Assembly: GCA_905250885.1 (NCBI GenBank)
Contig: CAJNOQ010001205.1
Location: 1-34,591 of the forward strand
Length of the DNA: 34,591 nucleotides
From: Didymodactylos carnosus
Lineage: Eukaryota > Rotifera > Eurotatoria > Philodinida > Philodinidae
Reading direction: 5' to 3'
Shown: one piece after another, positions 1 through 11,300 of the stretch
Numbering within the stretch: position 1 is the first letter of the stretch
How the letters are laid out: each line of letters starts with the position of its first letter
The notes under the pieces: model-generated
Told to the model about the DNA's origin: nothing
Databases searched by the model: none
The model's input: the letters and a program-made list of their open reading frames with translations, nothing else
Position numbers and translations under genes: made by a program

Positions 1-390
1 TTCCAGGTCAAAAAGTGTTTCGTGAATAGATTCTGAATAAAATAAGAAATTGTTGGAGTTGTAAACACGGAATCTGAAGAAGTTGTACATCTAATTTTTT
101 AAAGCTGCTACAGATGTTCGCGTTTGTATAGTGTTTAGTCTGTGGTAGTTTTTCTCCACTCCGGTGTGTGGCCCGGAATATGTTGAGAAGTTGATGGCGG
201 ATTTTGGTTGTGTTTGTCTGTTTTTTTGTTTTGTTTTTGAAAGGAGGTTTTATAGATTGTATTTTTATGAAATATCGAAGCTACATGTTTATTATAAACA
301 CTTAAGAATATACAGAATGAGGAAAAAAGTTAACACTTGTTTAAAGGTCATAAAATAGTTCGTATGTAGTTGGAAAATAAAAGTGATTTG
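1..390. other. 3' flank of the small minus-strand gene; no other gene seen
   Basis: The stretch is AT-rich with only short random reading frames. A minus-strand AATAAA (TTTATT on plus, about 288-293) lies roughly 100 bp downstream of the stop codon at 391 and is a plausible polyadenylation signal for that gene. Confidence 0.4.
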
Positions 391-687
391 TTACTTATTG
401 AAGTATTGTTCGAGTCCAGTTTTAGCAGAGCCCAAGTTTCCTGCGTCGCCCGCCTGTACCCATGCTTCGACACCTGTTTTTGGACCTGAACTCGTTGCCG
501 GTTCATTCCCACTGGTATTTGCGTCTGCACTGCCACTTTGATCACTCGACTGATCACTTGTGTCGGCCTTTTGTCCCGTTTCATTACCTTGATTTTCGGT
601 AGTGTTGTCACGATTCTCGGCAGCATCTTTTGTTTGATTGCCTTCACCTTTTTCCGAAGTTGAAGAATTTTCTTTTGCTTTTGACAT
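391..687 (-). CDS. Small hydrophilic, intrinsically disordered protein (98 aa)
   Basis: A single uninterrupted frame starts at the ATG at 687; further upstream the same frame offers only a TTG. The product has no cysteine and is almost entirely Ser, Asn, Glu, Gln, Asp, Thr, Lys and Gly, with 12 glycines in 98 residues. Only the C-terminus (about residues 72-98) carries hydrophobic residues: one Trp, and Leu, Tyr and Phe near the end. There is no signal peptide or membrane segment. The composition resembles hydrophilins or LEA-like disordered proteins, but no family motif is visible, so the function is unknown. A shorter overlapping frame in another phase (348-647) has the skewed composition of a shadow. 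The low-complexity but stop-free frame and a candidate polyadenylation signal about 100 bp downstream support a real gene. Confidence 0.6.
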   Translation of the reverse strand: MSKAKENSSTSEKGEGNQTKDAAENRDNTTENQGNETGQKADTSDQSSDQSGSADANTSGNEPATSSGPKTGVEAWVQAGDAGNLGSAKTGLEQYFNK

Positions 688-780
688 GATTAAACGAATA
701 GACAATAGTAGATTATTCAGTAAAGAGGAAACGACTGATTGTTGAGCAAAGACTGCGTGAATGCAATAACGAATTGTTTC

Positions 781-836
781 TTGGTAGGAGTAACAACAAG
801 ACGAAAAAAAGAAAGAAAAAGAACAGAAATATCTAA
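781..836 (+). repeat. 56-bp repeat, copy 1 (5' flank of the hydrophilic-protein gene)
   Basis: These 56 bp, beginning TTGGTAGGAG and containing a purine-rich AAAAAAAGAAAGAAAAAG core, recur without a mismatch at 3024-3079, where they lie inside a hAT-type MITE. This copy is 94 bp upstream of the ATG of the hydrophilic-protein gene, in its likely promoter or 5' UTR. Confidence 0.9.
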
Positions 837-2097
837 CTACACGTGATCGAACGTGTGCTCTGAAGAGAAATGCGTATATACAAAACAGAGCAATTTTTTC
901 TCTTCTCTTTCATGTTGTGTTATGTAGTGAAAGCTTACTACATATGACATGTACTGATAGAACGTTGGAGTAGTGGGGACCGCTCCTACTTTTATTCTAC
1001 AACAAAATGGTAATAAGCAAGTTTTAAGGGTTCTGCATTAGGAAAAGAGAAGAATAAGCAGCTTCTATGAAGGAAATGACAATTTTTTTTGCCGAGAACG
1101 TCTACTGATGATAAATTGTGTAGCTTAGAGCTAAAAGTTGATAGAATAACATAGTTAATATTTGACACTTTTCACGTCAGCATAGCATCAACGATTAAAC
1201 TTAAATAAAACAAGTTTTTTCCTACACAAGCATTCATGTGATAAAATTGGGGCTAAAAACGATAAAACATCCGCGCGCATTCTTTCGGTGAGAGAGGAAT
1301 GAAATAAATATTTTAAGCGTTAGTGGACAACACTTTTGAAAACGAGATAAGAAAAGATTGTTGATTTATTATTCGATTTAAACTAAAAGTACTCTCATTA
1401 TAACGCAGTTATTATGAAAAGTGCCTGGTGTTTTTTCTCTCTCTTCCTGATGTTGCTCAAGATAGAAGCCAATGTTCACTGTATGGGCACAAATATAACT
1501 CATCTTTACCATTTGATACTCCATTTTCAATACCAACAAAATTATAAGATAAATGATCGCTTCTTTTGTGAAAGGCACGTCGAGTTGTTACCAAGTCTAA
1601 TATTTACTATATATATAACAATATCTTGGTTTTCATGAAAATTGACCGATTGTCAACAAGGTCAAATGGAGACATCCATAAATTCACAGTATCGACTGAT
1701 GAATAGAATTAATAGATGCTGTAATTTAACTCGGTCAACCAGCATGAAGAAAGTATGACTTGAATATTTTTTAAAATTGATAAAGCTATATTTTGTGGAG
1801 GATACCTTTCTGTATAAGAAGCTCAACATCTTAATATGGAACTTCTCTTTTTCGCTAGTTTCTGAGCACTTTATAAGGGAAATATGAGACATTCTGAAGT
1901 ACTAATTGAAGATTCGAACAGCAGCTTCTTATAATAAAATCGATACATCTCGCGAGGAACAATATGTCACATTAAACCTAAAAAAGAGTGTACCAGTTCG
2001 TTCTGTTTGTTCTACAGACACTCATTTTCTACCGGCACAGTTAAACATATTTTAGCGTATAGGTGTTCATGTGTTATACACTATAATCTTGAATTAA
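837..2097. other. Intergenic, no gene recognised
   Basis: AT-rich sequence with only short overlapping frames on both strands. A frame from 1414 starts with a signal-peptide-like hydrophobic run, but it is overlapped by an equally long minus frame and has no convincing splice structure. Confidence 0.4.
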
Positions 2098-2765
2098 TTT
2101 CCAGTTTATAGAAAATCGACCGAAAAATCGCCGGGGATTTTCTAGTTTATAGAAATTCCTCGACGAATTTCCAGCTTTCTAGAAAATGTTGATTTTCTGC
2201 TTTATAGAAAATCGACTTGATTTTCTATAAAGGTGGAGAATCGCTGAGGATTTCTATAAACTAGAAAATCCTCGGCGATTTTCTAGAAAGTGCAAATTCG
2301 CCCAGGAATTTCTAGATCAAATACTTATTCATCTTTTTGTTTTGCAATCAGTGTAGGTATAAGAGCGTCACGTAAAGACACTCATATTACACTTAGATCA
2401 ACTTTGACAGTTTCTACTTCAGATCACAATTCTGCCTATGCCAGCAAGAGTTTTGATTTAGGCAGAGACAACGGTGGCGCGAAGTTTTGGTAGCAAGGTC
2501 CGAAAATCGGAGATGTTCACCAGAACTTTCTCAAAAGCATGAGCGGGGTCAATCCCCATACAACCTGGTCGCTCCGCCACTGGGTGCAGAATTTCCAGTT
2601 TATACAAAATCAAAAGGATATTTCTACTTTCTTGAAAATTATTTATGGAAATTCAACGAAGATTTTCTAGCTTGTTGGAAATTCGATTTTCTATAAACTA
2701 GACATTCCTCGGGGAATTCCCATAGGTACTCGTTGAAATTCGCCGAGGATTTTCCATAAATAATT
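2098..2765. repeat. Cluster of degenerate inverted and direct ~20-nt motifs
   Basis: Variants of TTTTCTAGTTTATAGAAATT and of CCTCGGCGATTTTCTAG occur many times in both orientations in two blocks, about 2098-2320 and 2588-2765. The motif is itself partly palindromic (CTAG and TTTATAG cores), so the blocks can fold into many alternative hairpins. The 270 bp between the blocks lack the motif and look like a later insertion or unrelated core. It may be a non-autonomous element with subterminal repeats. I cannot define terminal repeats or a target duplication. Confidence 0.6.
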
Positions 2766-2843
2766 TCCAACTTTACAGTGTAGTGGACTACACTTCTTGC
2801 ATCAAGCGTTCCCGTTGTAATATTCGTGCTACCATATTTGCAT

Positions 2844-3366
2844 CAGAGTTGTAACCGGTCTAGAAATAAGAGGCCGGACCGGGTCGGTCGGCCCAAAACA
2901 GCGAAAGGGAGCTGACCGGCCGGTCCAAAAATCGGTTTAGACCGGTGAAAAACCGGTAAAAGATCTACCGATTTTCAATAATTCTCTAGACTAGTTAAAA
3001 AATGACAAAAGAACGGCCGATTTTTGGTAGGAGTAACAACAAGACGAAAAAAAGAAAGAAAAAGAACAGAAATATCTAAAACACATTCTAAAATTATGAG
3101 TTGTTTCATCTCTACTCGATCTATTTACAGCCGATTTTTTGTTTTAGATCGGTGAAAACCGGCCAGCTTTCAAATATTTTCTAGACGGACAAGAGGGTAG
3201 AAAAATGCATTTTTTTCGTGAAGAAGAGAAAAATGCTAAGAATTTCAGAACCGGCAAAAAACCGGTCAATCACCGGTCGGTTTGAACATCTTTCTAGACC
3301 AGCAGAAGACTGGTGCAGACCGACCGGTCTAAACTTTTGCACCGGCCCGGCCCGGTTACAACTCTG
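2844..3366. mobile_element. hAT-type MITE, 523 bp, with 8-bp target-site duplication
   Basis: The element begins CAGAGTTGTAACCGG and ends with the exact reverse complement CCGGTTACAACTCTG. It is flanked by a perfect 8-bp duplication, ATTTGCAT (2836-2843 and 3367-3374). A CAGAG-type terminus with an 8-bp duplication is diagnostic of the hAT superfamily. The interior is rich in ACCGGTCTAGA-like subterminal motifs in both orientations, typical transposase-binding repeats. There is no transposase frame, so it is non-autonomous. It contains copy 2 of the 56-bp repeat. Confidence 0.9.
3024..3079 (+). repeat. 56-bp repeat, copy 2 (inside the hAT MITE)
   Basis: Identical over 56 bp to 781-836. It lacks the CCGG-type subterminal motifs that fill the rest of the MITE, so it looks like foreign sequence captured by the element, although common descent of both copies from another element is also possible. 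Confidence 0.9.
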
Positions 3367-3374
3367 ATTTGCAT

Positions 3375-4709
3375 TCTAGCTCTCGATTATGTTTATAAGA
3401 GAAGAAATAAGGACTTTCTAAAACTGTGAAATGCCCCTCCATGAATTCCAAACGAACTTAAGAAGAACAAAAGTTGATATAAAAGAAATAAGTGAAATTA
3501 TTAAACAATTTTATTCGTCACATGTAGGAAAATAGAAGTCATGAAAATCTGGCCTCTCGAGATCCACCATATTTCTCTTTGGCACCTTTAGAGACAACCA
3601 GATTGTAGAGTACATCGAGTTACCTACGTCGAAAAATTGTTAGATCTAACGAATATTGTTTCGCAGTGCTAGAAACTTCTGAAGTAAGGAAAAAACAGAA
3701 AAGCTGACTTCTTAGTGGAATATGACGAATCTTTTTTTACCTCCGCTGAACAATGTTTACTATGCCTGAAAATTTTCCACGCAACTCATCGCGCACTACA
3801 GTCTGGTTGTCTCTAAATGTGTTAAAGAATTGTGTCTAAAAACGCAATTCCCAAAGAACGATTCTCAAAAGCCATATGAACACCAGTGAAGATCAAATAC
3901 ACGATTAGCATCGAAAATAACCCTCATATTGGTTAAAATTAGAATTTACCACAGTGCAAGAGCACTTTTTGAGTTTATCACTTATTGCCGTCTCAGAGTT
4001 TTCTAATATCATTAGAATGGCTCATACAAAACAAGATCACTGTGTAACAGAGTAGAGTGGGAAAGCGGAAGAATGAGATGTTAAGAAATTTGTTGGTCTG
4101 TCAAGCAACTTTCAGGATTCTCAAACACAGAAATAGTTGCTAACTAAACTTGAACTTTTAATTAAATGAGATGTTCATAGGTATTCTAAATGTGAATGAA
4201 GATTATTTCTTAGAAACATCGATGAAAACTCAAAGCGTAGATTTTATCTGACCAACCAGAAGAGCAATTACTAACTCTGACCTACGTTATTTTAAAATAT
4301 TAATTTTCATTCAAGTTGTAAACTTTGTATACACAAATTCAAACTTTAGTATGCTGTCTTCAGATTTAACATACCAATGCGATGATTTGAGCAAAAATGT
4401 TTGAATAAAAATTAGTATTAAACTTTACAATTAAGAAGTTCAAATCAAATTTTGAAGCAAAAAAAGTCAAGTTTCTTTCTAGATTATGTATAATTAAGCT
4501 CTCATTATAAAATTTTCCTAATTCAAGTACAACATATTAACAAAAAAACGTTTAAGACTACTTTATACTAGTAGTCAATAACACAAAGTAAAAAAATAGA
4601 ACATTATTTACAGAGATATGAAAACGATTAATATCAGACGTTTGCATGAGTCATATTCACAATACTCATATGTTTATCATATCAGTAAGAAAACACATGC
4701 ATAACATAA
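3375..4709. other. Intergenic, no gene recognised
   Basis: AT-rich sequence without long reading frames, recognisable repeats or splice-flanked exons. It forms the 3' flank of the minus-strand gene ending at 4710. Confidence 0.4.
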
Positions 4710-5695
4710 CTAATTGGCATCAATAGTTTTCTTATCAGTCATTTCCTTATCGTCTCCATTCCACTTTGTCTAGAAGAAAAGACAGAAGTTAATTCAACAG
4801 ACAAATGAGCAAATTATTCTTACTACCTTTGGATTATACAAAACAACTTTATGACCTTTATTTCTTGTTTCTATTCCATGACGTCGCTCATCATCATTCT
4901 AGTCGCAAAAACAAAAGGAAACAAGATTAATGATATATTGTAGAAACTTTACACAATGAAACTAGGTATCGGTCAATGTTTACCGATGCATTAATATTAA
5001 TGTATTAATCTAACAAATTTAAACTAATAACGTAAACTTACACTTAATGTTGAAATTTGGATTAGCAATTAACGCAGAAATAATCTAAACAGATCAGTGT
5101 CAGAATAAGCTTACCGTTCTTGGAAACCACAGACGAAACGTTGCTGAATTATCACCATCTGGATCTTTTGTCGATTTTATCATTCTTCGACGTTGTTGTT
5201 TCGGTTTTTCGGGTGTATCAGCATCTATAGTATATGAAGGCATTTCTGGATACAGTTTTCGTACTCTCGAACTTCGACGAATTTCACCAGACAGATTCCT
5301 AAAATGATCCCAAATCTTAGAAAGATGATGATAACCGATAATAGATTTTCTGTAACTCACGATTCAATTTGTTTGTTGTTTCGTTCTTTCTTAATTGGTT
5401 GTAGTATCATATTTTCGTTTGTCAATGTTTTAATTTCATCATGAACCTAAAATTCAAATACTAAGTTAGAGATAAAAATTAGTGGGAAATTTTTTTTCAC
5501 GAACCTTTTTTATTTTTAAACTATCCAAAAATCGTCGATTTTCTTCGAGATTTTTTTGACGTCTTAAATCGATATTGTTATTTTGATCATAGAAAAGAGA
5601 ACATTAAAGAAATATCAAAGTCAAGATCAATGTTTATAATATTGAACACTTACTTTTAGCAAACTAACCGCTTGTTTGCGAGGTGTCTTCAACAT
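4710..5695 (-). CDS. Multi-exon small basic protein, unknown function
   Basis: Five exons join in frame on the minus strand: 5562-5505, 5446-5361, 5298-5115, 4898-4827 and 4769-4710 (TAG stop). Each junction has GT and AG borders and matching phase. A likely first exon (5695-5654, starting MLKTPRKQAV) ends at a good GTAAGT donor, but its phase does not fit the only acceptor (TTTAAG at about 5563), so the N-terminus is unresolved. The product is roughly 165 aa and very basic. It has a helical RRQKNLEENRRFLDSLKI segment, then RRSSRVRKLYPEMPSY, a KQQRRRM cluster and a charged tail. A helix of this kind followed by an R-R-S-x-R motif is reminiscent of N-termini of WDR76/CMR1 or CDCA7 chromatin proteins, but no WD or zinc domain follows. 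That comparison is from memory and weak. Nuclear location is inferred from the basic clusters. Confidence 0.6.
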
Positions 5696-5945
5696 TATAA
5701 AATCTATCTGTATATCTAAAATAGAGAAAAGACGATAGAAGTGACATGTTCGAAAAACTTTTTAAAACAGACAAAGTTCAAAGAAATTCATCCTCCAAAT
5801 ATGGAGATATTTTTTCTTGCAATGATATCTAATCGATGTATTTGGAAAGTGACGTTGATCCGAGAAAAACAGTAGTTTTTGGTACCTAATTGGATTTTAT
5901 GTACTACAATGGCTCTCTGCATCATTCTATTCATTTAAAGGTTAA

Positions 5946-6646
5946 ATCTGAGTGAAAAAATTTTCGAGTTTTTCTTAGATAAGATAAAAAATAAATTAAG
6001 ACAATTTTTCCAAATTATTAGTGCTCAGACCCTAAAATGACGTTGAATGATCATCATCACAGAGGAATAACTAAAAAAGACGTGATTAGTCACATTTATC
6101 TCAGAGAAATTTTAGAAATTGCTCGTAGAAGTTTTGGCGTATTTTGTACCTCAGTTCTCATGTCAGCCTAAAAATAATGTATAGACTCACGTGTGCTCAT
6201 AAATTTGTTATTTTGTTTCCTTTGAACACGCTTTTTAAGAATGCTTTTTCCAGTTATGATGCATCAATAATTAAAAGTTTATCAAATGACTTTTACGAAT
6301 TCATTCTTTATCTGTTTAACATCAACGAATATTATAATTCATTTAGTTCACTGGTATTAGAAATCGCATATTTTTCGAAAAAACATAATTTCTAACAAAT
6401 TTATGAGCACACGTGAGTCTATACATTATTTTTAGGCTGACATGAGAACTGAAGTACAAAACACGCCAAAACTTCTACGAGCAATTTCTAAAATTTCTCT
6501 GAGAAAAATGTGACTAATCACGTCTTTTTTAGTTATTCCTCTGTGATGATGATCATTCAACGTCATTTTAGGGTCTGAGCACTAATAATTTGGAAAAATT
6601 GTCTTAAATTTATTTTTTACCTTATCTAAGAAAATTTCGCTCAGAT
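5946..6646. mobile_element. Foldback element (701 bp) flanked by TTAA
   Basis: Two nearly identical inverted arms of about 265 bp (about 5946-6212 and 6390-6646) enclose a roughly 180-bp core. The ends read ATCTGAGTGAAA and, inverted, ATCTGAGCGAAA. Each is immediately flanked by TTAA (5942-5945 and 6647-6650), as a TTAA target duplication would leave. TTAA duplication is the piggyBac signature, but the termini do not start with the usual CCC, so family assignment is open. The 83-codon frame at 6144-6395 lies mostly in the core and shows no family features. No transposase is present. Confidence 0.8.
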
Positions 6647-6650
6647 TTAA

Positions 6651-8380
6651 TTTTTATACAAAAGTAGTATGAATCCAAATACTACATTCAAGAATCTCTC
6701 CAGAAAATAATATTTCTAGGGCACCGAGCTCATACGTACCAGCAACTTTCCAAGTTACAATTTTTTCATCAGAATAAAACCCTGGTAGAATAACAAACTG
6801 AACTTTTTATAATTCGATGAAAATAAGTTCATTAGTTTCAATAACTTGTCCACGTATGTAAATTGGTATGCTTTACAATTGAATCCGATAGTAATGAAAT
6901 TTGTTCTGACAAAAATTTGTTGTTCTAGAAATTCTGAATTTGAACAAAAGTTGTGAAAAGATGTATAAATGAGCGGATAATAGATTCGTGTTCAGCATCA
7001 AAATTATCCTTTATTTGTTTGTTTCAAAGACAAATCGAGAAGATATTTGTAAAACTTCCCTCGTAAGCATATATGTCAAATTTGATCATTACTTACCAAA
7101 TAAGAAAAAGGACTGATATTCGTAAACAACAAATTATATTCCTAAACCTTTAGTTCAAAGTTCTACAGTAGCCATGATTTATTCGTTTAACAAAACCCAA
7201 CAGCTACTGGAATATATTCCATGAAAGACATCCATTACTTACAACATCACTAGTAATGTTAGAACAAGAAAAGTGACACTAAAATCCTGTTGTTCTTAAC
7301 ATGTTGATGTTCCATGTTTCCAATACACCACTTGTATAACTAAAATATCTATTTTTTGTATCAACGTTTTCCACGGAAAAAAAGTTGTTTCATACAACAA
7401 CAGTTGGTTTATTTAAATAAATAGAACAGAAAAAAGACAAAAAGCTTATTTATGGCAACGGTTACAAAACAACAAAAACAAGGTAGAATACTGAAAATCC
7501 ATCAAGTTCTGCTTATATATTTACTATTTTTTCTCGAGAAAACGAGAGAAAAAAAGATATGTTTTAATATCGCAACAAAAAACGATCGCTCAACATTTGT
7601 ACAACAAACAAGCAAAATAAATAAATAAATAAAATAAAGTTATAAGTAAAATTCTGCTTTTTACAAACGAAGGAGAAAAAAGTTGATTGTTCAACACAAT
7701 ACTAATAGTGATTGTATTTTACTGTCTGTGTTAAGCACTGTTAGTTGAAAATAAAATTATACCTTTCTTCAAACCAAGAGTTATATCAACTTCGAAAAAA
7801 AAATAACGTTTTTTTTGATGAATAAGGATATTTCAAAAAAAAGAAATTAATACAAAAAGATGAATACCACATTCTAGATACAACACCAATTATTTGAGAA
7901 AAGAAATTAGATTTTACAAACATAAGAAAAAGTATTGTGTTTAAGCCACGAAAGTAGATGAATATACCAGCTATTTACGAAGAAAAAACATTTTTATAAC
8001 TTTTACAAGATAATTTCAAAAAGCGTTGTATATTACTGACATTAAATTCTGTTCATCAATTTAACAACATAAAGAATTACACTTAGCAGAAAGACGAAGA
8101 AAAATTAGAAAAAAATACACTCAGCCGTCGCCTTCGATCAGTTTTCTACTCACACGTATTATTGTTGTTATCATTTTTCTGTACGGTGTGATACACGTTC
8201 ACTAGACTAGGACTAAATGTAAAATTAGATTAATACAAGAGATTTTCAGATCAATAAAAACTAAACACAACAAAAACAAAAGACTCTTTTCATTGCATCA
8301 CTAAAAGTTTTTCTAACAGAAAAATAAAAAAGATGGAAGATTTACAAACAACATCTGTTACAATATCAACTAATGAATGA
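6651..8380. other. Intergenic, no gene recognised
   Basis: Very AT-rich, with many A-runs and a short AAAT microsatellite (about 7614-7637). It is the 3' flank of the TRIM-like gene. No exon with credible splice sites was seen. Confidence 0.4.
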
Positions 8381-11300
8381 TTATTGGTGTAGATACTTTG
8401 ACATGGCAAATTGAGTGATTGTTCGATCTTGTATATTCTTATAAGCAATTAACATATTTAAATCTTTATCCATACGTAAACGATCAATTTCCATTCGTTG
8501 TAATTTTAATTGATTAAAATCAATTTCTTCAATAAAATCACATTTTGACATCCACATAAACAAAGATGTTGTTTGTTTATCATAATCATATTTTTCTAAA
8601 CAAACATAAATTTGTTGTTCTTCTTCTTCATCATCATCATTATCAACAATAACAACATCTAAAATACGTTTAAAATCATAACTATCAGCACGTTTTGTTT
8701 CATATTTTTGTACTAATAGTAAATGTTCATCATATGAATGACACACAAGTTGTTTTGAAAATGTTGTCAAACCAACAAATATGAATTGTTTAAGACTATG
8801 AGAACTTCGAAGAGCTAAAAAATAAAACAGACAAAAGGTCTTATTTCTATTTGATAAATAAAAGGGTCATACTTACGTCTAACATGAATAGATGATACTT
8901 GAACTTGCATAAATTTTTTCATTGTTACCGTTGGCACTACGTCAGAGTAGAAAAATGTTGTTAACACATTAGTTTCATCATTATCATCAGTATTATCTGC
9001 ATCGTGACTTAAATATTTTAATGTTAACATATCTTGTTTTTTCTCATAGTGTATACAGATTTTATCATCTAGATAATATGAATAATCATCACCAACTTGT
9101 TGTGGATGTCGTTTTAGTTCAAGATCATATACTCGAGGAAAATTAAATATTTTTTGTGTTGTATCTTGTTTATGAAATTTTTTATCATCAAACGAATAAA
9201 GATAAACAGTGTTTAATATTGATTTGTTGATTGATGTTAAAATAGAACCAAATAAACGAATAAAAGTTGAATCAGATTGATCATGAGGTAATTGATAACC
9301 AATAACAGGTTGAGATTCAAAAAAATCAACGTATACATATTCAACATTTTTTGGTACAGGATCATTGATTGTTGATAGAATTTCAAATGGAAGTATTTGT
9401 TTAAATTGTCTTCCATAATTATCAAATAAATCTAAAACAAACGAATTTTAGAAAAGAAGTTTTACTAATAAATCATTTTTCTCAAAACAAATTGTTTGGA
9501 AGGGAGAAGTAACTCAACTATTCCACTACAGGCATAAAATGAGAATGACCATTACAAATTTACTTACGTGATATTTGTGGTTGTTCTACTAATTCAAAGT
9601 ACAGTCCATTTAATCTATATCCAGCTGGTCTTGATGGTCTTTCTCTAATAAAATTTTTTAATTGTTCATCTAAATGTTTCTTATATTTAATAACGTAGAC
9701 ATCGTGTGCATAATTACATAAAATATCAATCATTTGATTTAAATATTGAGCTTTATTAAATTGTTTAGATAAATATTTTTCATATTTTTTTAAACGTATT
9801 TCATCACAATTCAAAATTTCCTTCAAATCTTTTTCTCGTCCTAGTTCAAGTTCATTTAATAATGGTTTTAATTTATTCAATTTTGATCGTTTTAATTTTT
9901 GACGATATTCTAAACATAGATAAAACTAAAAGTTATCTAAAGTAAATAGAAAACGATTTACTTCAGACTTCAATTTCACTGATCAACACATAATGGGCAC
10001 TCTCTTTACTGTTTAATGAATTTCTATGTTTAAAAATTTATTTGTATTTAACTAATATTTACCATTGGCTAGATTAGGTAACAGTTGTACATAATCATAT
10101 TTTACACATATTCTTGTATACTTTGGATGTATATCTCTTTTATTTTTGGCTGTAATACACTCGGTACATAAGAATATTGAACACTGTACACAATAATATT
10201 CGAGTAAACGCGATGGATGATGTGAACAATTTTGTGATAGATGAGGTAACAATTGTTTGGGTTGTAAAAATTCAATTTGTGAAAATGTTCTATGAATATG
10301 ACTTGGACATAAATGTGAATGATAATAATAACATTTTGAACAATAATTCTCACAACATTGAAAACAACGACCATATAAGGAAACATCTTGCTCGTTACAT
10401 AATGAACATTGACCTAAAGAATATAGAACAAAAAAAAAAGGTAACAGTGTAACAGTGCACAAAATAGTTTGAATTTCCTACTGCTATACACTTATATAAT
10501 CATTTTAACAGTGTATTCATATCATTTTTATATAGTGACGTAAACTGAGTCTAAAAGTCTAGAAAATAGGAACTGATTCTTCGAGATCGTACAAATATCT
10601 TGTTATATCAGGTGATGCAGTGAAAATGAGTCACTTTTAATTGTGAGTATAATCTTGATCCATTCAGCCTGTCTGGTTTGACTATTTTCACAAAGGATGC
10701 CTTTTTAACTTTGAAATAATCTGCAAAAAATTATTTTCATACTACTAGGATGAGAATTTTTCTTAAATTCATACTACTTTCCACCGAAAAAAAAGAACGC
10801 ACCATCTTACATTACATTAAAGTTTTGAAAATTTCCCTTTTGAAGTTATATAACATTCCTTCTCATACATCTGGCAATGGGCTTTCGAATGGTATATAAC
10901 AGGTTTCTCATAAACTATCACTATATCCTTGTTCGCTCAAATTTTAGCAGAAACTGATCTCTCTAAGAATCACAGAATATATGGATAGTTTATCCCGACT
11001 TTTTTCTCTTATATTTTCACAAAAGAGTTGCTAAATTTCTTTAAATCATAGGAACGTGTTTTGATATGATCAGTACAATAAAATCACTTTTGAAATGACG
11101 CAGCTCGTTTGCAGAGAAACAACATGTTAATTATAAAAACGTACATAAAAAAAGCAACTGAAATTACTTTATCACTGACATTCGTACATTACTTTATCGG
11201 TTAATGCAGATTTTTGAAAGACTGAATAATGATGATGATACAGCGGTTTTAATGAAAAGGTATTAAGATTATACTCAGAATACAAACTGATCTATTTTCC

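Noticed and set aside
1414-1638. 74-codon plus frame starting with a signal-peptide-like hydrophobic stretch
   Set aside because: It is overlapped by a comparable minus frame, has no splice context and its later part looks random; AT-rich DNA readily encodes hydrophobic runs.
2470-2582. Sequence ending CTCCGCCACTG, whose reverse complement CAGTGGCGGAG resembles a hAT terminus
   Set aside because: No matching left terminus or 8-bp duplication could be established; the left candidate CGGTGGCGCGAAG is too different.
6144-6395. 83-codon frame in the foldback element
   Set aside because: It lies mostly in the loop of the palindrome and shows no transposase or other motif.
9237-9425. 62-codon minus frame with hydrophobic composition
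   Set aside because: It is an off-phase reading of TRIM exon 4 (9431-8877), which is in frame with the neighbouring exons.
10177-10452. 91-codon plus frame and 94-codon minus frame across the B-box exon
   Set aside because: They are shadows of the TRIM exon 10413-10063, whose cysteine pattern and splice phases fix the true frame.
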